Source: Capitulum mitella (taxonomy: Eukaryota > Arthropoda > Thecostraca > Pollicipedomorpha > Pollicipedidae). Taken from it: DNA of 64,000 bases. Location of the stretch: NCBI GenBank assembly GCA_030062745.1, contig CP099839.1, forward strand, positions 2,857,001-2,921,000. The letters are read 5' to 3'. Below, piece by piece: positions 59,521-64,000 of this stretch; the stretch's first letter is position 1, and each line of letters begins with the position of its first letter. The translations under genes and the position numbers were made by a program. The notes beneath the pieces were generated by a model. That model was not told the DNA's origin. It saw nothing but the letters and a program-made list of their open reading frames with translations, and ran no database searches.

Positions 59521-62500
59521 GTTGGCGCAGGTTGACGGACCAGTCGGACGCTCCACTGCCCGGACACAAGAGACGAGCGGCCGTACTGCGGCCATTATAT
59601 ACCCGGGCCGGGCCGGACCGGTATCGGTCCGACGGCGGCGCCGCCTACCGGCCGCCGCCGCCACGGGCCGGCGCCTCTCCCGCTCGCGGATCTGGCCTCG
59701 CGGAGGGGACCTGGCGCTATTGCCGGCTCTGCGCCGCTTTTTTTGCGGACGCCGACGAACGAGGGATGGTGGCCGCGCTGCCAGGGTACGGCCCCAGCAG
59801 GCGAGGTTCGGAGGCGGAAGCGAATGGGCTCGGAAGTGTGAGCAATGGTCAGCTACAACGCTGCGGCTGCGCCGGGAGCGGCGGCGGGGGGCGACGCCCA
59901 GCGCTTTTGCCTCAAGGGGAGGCCGTCTAGCACGGCGCCATCAGAGCGGTTAAAGGCAGTTGAGATGCCGCGATAAGGGGCAAAATGCAGCGAAGCAAAG
60001 TTTAGAAAAACGACGACGTGCTTCGAGCACGTCGTCTTCAAATCTGAGCGTCGCGACGTCTTATCAGAAGCCACTCGCTGGGCTGATCGGGGATTACGTT
60101 AATCCCAAGGGAGGGATGTTGGGGTCCTGGGGAAACCCACCCCGCTGCATCGCCAGGGCCCCCTGGGTCCGGAACGCCACGGAACGTGTCTCCGCACTCA
60201 TCCTCAGGCGACCGATGGGAAAAACCGGTCTGAAGGTTCAATCACGCCAAACAGCTGCCCTCATACAGGCAGACATGTTCGCCTGGTACTAGGCTGGTGA
60301 TCACTGCCTATATGTTTATGCCATCAGAATGCAAACCAACCGTACCGGTAATTGTTCTGGTCTTCTCGTCTGTTTGCCTCCCCGCTGTCTAATTTAAATC
60401 GCGTGCGGTGTTCCATTTAGTGTCAATTTTTGTTTACAAAGTGCTGATATAGGCTGCCGTGCATTGCAGATAATCACTTTTAGTGGTCATATAAACGAGG
60501 TATTAAACAACTTCAGTCACATGTGGCTAGCAACGCATCAAGCCTTCGTATTTTGTAAAACTGTGGCTCATTTGGTCCGCCGGCCGCCAATCCGCTAATT
60601 CCCCGCTTAATTACTCAGAGGTGTGTTTTCTGCGCACATTTCGAATCAAGCCGAGCCATCTCAACGGAGTCGGTTGTCCTCGCATGCATGAGAACTCGAG
60701 TATATGAAACCCTCAAATCCAGTATCGATTAAAATCTAGCATTACCGTCTTCATGGTCGTAAGCTTGTCACTGCTTCTGCCACAGAAAGGGTCGCTGTCA
60801 AGCGCCGTGATAATCAAAGCCATCTTCCCTTTGTCCTTCAAAAGCTCAGAAGAAGGTGGAAAAGCTGTATGTACATTGAGGTAAAATGCATAGTGCATGA
60901 CATTCGTCATCTGACTCGAAAACAGCCAAATTTGCGCATACGTGCTTTTTCACCGTGTGGATGCGCGCAGTTGCAATTGACCTGAAGGGCTAAATATGGG
61001 AAATAAACCGCACATTTGCTTTTAAACGGCACAGTTGTCGAATGCCTCAGGACCACGACTTTAAGGTTACTGTGGCATTGTCCTCCATCGGATGTGATGG
61101 CAACAAACCTTCAACTTTGCTCCGACGCTGCAACAAAAGAAACTGACCAAATACCTTCGTCAAATCAAATCACACTCATTTTTTGTTATCCAAATGAACT
61201 GAGGCGTGAAAGGGTAAGAGGATACCACGATAATTCACTGAGGCCCGGCTGTTTGCGGTTCTAGACGATCGTTTATCTTCCACATGGGTACGAGGGTGCT
61301 TGGGAAAATGACGAACATTCCGATGATTATTATCATTCAGTGGAAGTGTCTATTTGCGTTGTTACACTCCGATACCGGGGCCGTATGCATTTTCAGTGAC
61401 AGTACAGCAAATGGTACTCCGAAACAGACCGATATGAAAGTTTACCTCGCATTATATAGCATCGGATTTAATGGTCAAACGGCGCCGGACCCGGATCGAC
61501 AGAAGTCTGTCAGGTTTTAGCAGCGTAACCTCTGGGGCGAAGAGAGCCAGAGAACCACTGGAGGATCAGACCCTCCGACCAGGACGATTCGGGGGCTCTG
61601 GGGGGGGGGGGGTGGAGGCGTTGCGCGCACCTCGGCCGTCAGCCGCCCCATGAACAGGCATCTACCAGCTGAGTGTAGCAAGGGGAGAGAAGCTCGGCTA
61701 GGGGACGGAACCATTAGCTGTGACTTAACTGACGGATCCAGATTACATGCTGAGAGGGAGAGTCCCCATTCGTGTGGCCTAACGTATCCCCAAATGCTAA
61801 CTTTTCTCGGATTTCGGTTGTCTCGTTACCCGTTATTTTTGACAATGAGCATTTATATTAGCACGTCTTGACTTCAAGTACATAAATGTCGTAACCTCTG
61901 TCGGAAAATGGGGAGAAAAAGACATAATTGCCCCAGTTTTTCCAACGGACGGATGAAGTGTAGTCCGATGGCCCCTCACTGGATTTGACATTGTGCGGCC
62001 TACCACAGGGATGACAGCGGACTACCGATGCCCTCAGACGCAAAATGTCACAGAAGAGACTGGATAAAGGATGGCTGCGGCTATCAGTTGTCTTCTCTAC
62101 AGTGGAGACGTCGGCCGCCGCAGCGGGCGCCAGTCCGTACCCTGCCGCCGCCGGCCGCTCGGAATGGTGATAACCTCGAACGACCGGAGCCCTCTGTCGT
62201 AGCGGAACAAAGCAGTGCTGCCGCCGGCTCCAGGAAGCGCAGGGGTCGGCCGGCCAGCCGGCAGGACCCCGCCCTGAGTCGAGGGGCGTGCCGGGCCGGC
62301 CTTGTCCACTCACCGCTGGAGCGCGGGCGGGCGGCGCGCCGGTGGCGACACGCTGCGGCCGGCCGGCGAACTACCGACCGTAGCACCCGCCGCCGCGTTG
62401 AATACGACAGACAGGATAGAAGAATGTCCTTCACTTCCACGAATGCGTTAAGTTTGAAGAGGGCCACGCATAGGAAGGGGAGATCAATGACAGCTTAAGC

Positions 62501-64000
62501 GATCGTGAACGAAATCAGTGATGCACATCAAAGTATGGACTCCAGAAATTAACCTAAATGGTGTCGCACCAGCGCAGCCAAAGGGGGAGTGCGTTCGCCC
62601 TTAGGCTCGCATTTCATGTGAAAACCATTGCACATCGTCTTCCCAGCAGGCGGTTTTCTTACGATTTCAGTCCATACTGAGCTCCGCCTCCCTCCCGCTT
62701 AAGAAAATCCTGGCTGCGCCCCTGTGGTAAAGATGTAGAGACGCTGGACCATGAACGGTATGTCCACGTCCTACTTACTCGTGTTGAGTTTCGTAGCTGA
62801 CCTTGCTTTCTAGGGCAGGAGCACGCGGAATCGAATCGAAGCGTCCTGGCGTCCAGCAGTCCTCGTGAAATCCTTTCAAAATACGTCTGTCTCACTATAA
62901 AGGGTAAACTAGGGGAATATCACGTTTTTAAACGACAGCATATCTCTCCCAATATTTTCCTGAAGTTTAATATTGGGCGCTCCAAGCATTGGCAGGGGTT
63001 CGATTTACACAGGCAAAAATGTGGGCGCTGTTCGAATTAGGTTTTTCTATAGCAGTGGTATTTTTCTTTGAAGTGTGCGCGTGGGAAGTGTATCGGACAG
63101 TTGCTGTTAACACTGAACACTCGCTCATTATACCCAATACACCTACCTTAAGCCAGTAAATGGTATGTCTGATGCTGCTGTTGGTGTCAGGAGGTTACTA
63201 GTTGCATATGGAGGGGTTGCTATGGCTTGATACGCGTCGCCCTGCCAAAGGCAGGTTTCTGGAACAAAATTAAGTTCGTGGAATGCAAAATCCCCTAAAG
63301 GGGTTTGCGACCCTCCCCAGACAGACCAAACACGTTAGATGATTTCCTGGCGCACAGCACAGTCGTGGAATGCGCTGTGCACGGCGGGAGGAGACCTCGC
63401 GGAATGCGCCCTCACCCTGTTTGGAACGTCAGTCCACCCCCTCCTTAGGCTGCACCTCCCACTGAACTGATTTACTGGAAAACACCGAAATAGCAGCGGC
63501 GCCCCCTCTCAACATGCACTGCCTCGTCGAAATCTCTTAGACGAGTCCTTGTGCTCCTGCCCTCCCGTCACTCCCCATGCCTGTCCCTTTCTTTCACGGT
63601 GTCATAGTAAAAGTTTTGGTGTAGGTAGTATCGGAAGCTGGTGACGTCACCAGCAGGGGAGCTGGAGGCCGCAGCACCTCAAAAGCATTGTTCAGCTCCC
63701 ATGCAACTTCTGCCGCCTATGTCAAGTTCTTCCGCAAAGGTCGCGAGTGTGCAGCTCCCCCTCCCCCGAACGGGGGCCTAGCTTTTCTAAAACTCGCTTT
63801 AGGAAGAGACTAACATTGATCTGACATGCTTTAGGAAGAGACTTACATTGGAATATATGTATGGTGAGGCAGCTATTCGCAAATAAAAAAAGAAGAAAAT
63901 GGAAAATCGGCGCACAATCGTGTAACATCAGACAGGGTTCCAGTGCCGTCATCTCGAATTTGATTGGCGTAGATGAATACAAAGATTGGTCTAAAAATAT
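59521..64000. other. Gene-free right end
   Basis: I recognise no coding exon, tRNA or rRNA here. It contains an 11-bp-stem hairpin at 60012-60036, a G13 run at 61600-61612, a possible transposon end near 62697-62730, and a 32-bp direct duplication at about 63796-63850. CpG frequency is normal. Confidence 0.5.
60012..60036. repeat. Perfect 11-bp hairpin with a 3-nt loop
   Basis: GACGACGTGCT and AGCACGTCGTC flank TCG, a compact perfect inverted repeat. A single copy; it could act as a hairpin in RNA, but no context supports a function. Confidence 0.8.

Overview
This window is animal nuclear DNA. It holds six multi-exon, spliceosomal genes with GT-AG introns, and I recognise all six as conserved metazoan proteins. 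I see no bacterial, viral, rRNA or CRISPR content. Coding exons are mostly very GC-rich, several introns and spacers are AT-rich, and satellites and transposon relics occur. The set (a UDP-GlcNAc pyrophosphorylase, a SECIS-binding protein, a BAZ1B/WSTF orthologue) fits a marine invertebrate such as a crustacean, but that placement is inference.

Layout from left to right: VPS33A (-, only its first two coding exons, 396-2362); MTPAP, mitochondrial poly(A) polymerase (-, 3262-9416); EEF1AKMT2/METTL10 (+, 12471-15805); SECISBP2 (-, 17268-21816); BAZ1B/WSTF-like chromatin remodeller subunit (+, 25612-42839); UAP1 (-, 44637-54068). From 54.1 to 64 kb I find no recognisable gene, only CpG-rich spacer with a minisatellite and low-complexity DNA. 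Five of the six genes were assembled exon by exon with matching phases across every junction. MTPAP needs a one-base correction in exon 2, and one BAZ1B junction is uncertain. The genes are functionally unrelated housekeeping genes in alternating head-to-head and tail-to-tail order: MTPAP/EEF1AKMT2 and SECISBP2/BAZ1B are divergent, EEF1AKMT2/SECISBP2 and BAZ1B/UAP1 convergent.

Most interesting points: the BAZ1B orthologue has three PHD fingers and no bromodomain; UAP1 keeps a phase-symmetric 42-nt microexon at the site of the human AGX1/AGX2 splice switch; MTPAP exon 2 carries a one-base frameshift at a C4 run; CpG-depleted blocks cover the 5' parts of several genes but not UAP1; several start codons lie a few bases after a strong 3' splice site; and a 1.0-kb Harbinger-like non-autonomous element sits in the intron that splits the second PHD finger. 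I see no evidence for a wholly new genetic system.
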